DNA of 40,000 nt from Symbiodinium natans (taxonomy: Eukaryota > Sar > Dinophyceae > Suessiales > Symbiodiniaceae), in NCBI GenBank assembly GCA_905221605.1, contig CAJNDS010001668.1, positions 444,776 to 484,775 of the forward strand, in the 5' to 3' direction. This document shows, piece by piece, positions 39,925 through 40,000 of the stretch. Position 1 is the first letter of the stretch, and each line of letters starts with the position of its first letter. The translations under genes were made by a program, and so were the position numbers. Below the pieces are notes generated by a model, which saw only the letters and a program-made list of their open reading frames with translations, did not search any database and had not been told where the DNA came from.

Positions 39925-40000
39925 CCACAAGGTCAAGGAGCTCCTGGGTGACTTTGGCAGTAGAGATGAGCCCTTGCAGGCACGGAACGAATCGGCTTTG
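39925..40000 (+). CDS. Exon-like island cut by the window end
   Basis: After TTGGCAG the frame HKVKELLGDFGSRDEPLQAR continues with NESAL and is open at 40000. Strongly charged and helical. Family unknown; it may be the start of another gene or a further exon. Confidence 0.58.

Noticed and set aside
1-40000. True chromosome end (terminal telomere)
   Set aside because: Arrays point both ways and are interrupted by exon-like DNA throughout; neither window edge ends in a long pure array.

Overview
This window looks like nuclear DNA of a dinoflagellate, probably a Symbiodiniaceae-type alga. The reasons are: plant-type TTTAGGG telomere-like repeats throughout; short GC-rich exon-like islands that I could read on the + strand (dinoflagellate genes lie in unidirectional clusters); AG|G acceptors mixed with GT and GC donors; an AT-rich nuclear copy of part of mitochondrial cytochrome b; and a decayed RNA-virus polymerase of the kind reported from algal-symbiont genomes. 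Placement is inference; no marker gene fixes the species.

Layout. About half the window is (TTTAGGG)n/(CCCTAAA)n and variants (TTTGGGG, TTTAGGGG, TTTGGGGG, CCCTAAGA, CCCTAAAG, GCCTAAA), in well over a hundred blocks facing both ways. Between them are islands of 40-150 bp that stay open in one frame, often start right after an AG and sometimes end at GTAAGT, GTGAGT or GTATGT. I read these as exons or exon remnants. Most proteins are not recognisable. Several arrays sit inside short elements with terminal inverted repeats, and exons begin or end exactly at those repeats, as expected of introners (transposon-derived introns).

The best gene is at about 33.0-39.2 kb. It encodes a type II membrane protein with a glycosyltransferase (GDP-fucose O-fucosyltransferase-like) pattern: a TM anchor, a GG-x4-TNQ loop, RTLV, HWRRGD, VYVATNE (re-formed by joining two exons across a 639-bp array-bearing intron), then a Cys-rich segment. 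Inside this gene (36.18-38.05 kb), bounded on both sides by CCCTAAA arrays and by an 18-20 bp near-duplicate of exon sequence, lies a frameshifted fragment of a positive-strand RNA virus polymerase (motifs A and B present, GDD not found).

Other regions: 0-6 kb, octamer and heptamer arrays with sparse exon islands; 6.5-8.3 kb, an exon run ending in a stop codon; 8.4-16.5 kb, more islands, one foldback region and one duplicated hairpin block; 16.7-17.7 kb, a 21-bp array in +/-/+ orientation, a 175-bp C-tract and a 63-bp tandem repeat; 17.6-22.8 kb, islands, the cytochrome b insert and compact inverted-repeat elements; 23-33 kb, G-rich degenerate arrays, islands and three copies of a GGGCCC-type dispersed repeat; 39.2-40 kb, arrays and two last islands. 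I read the + strand most carefully; minus-strand genes cannot be excluded, and array lengths may suffer from assembly collapse.
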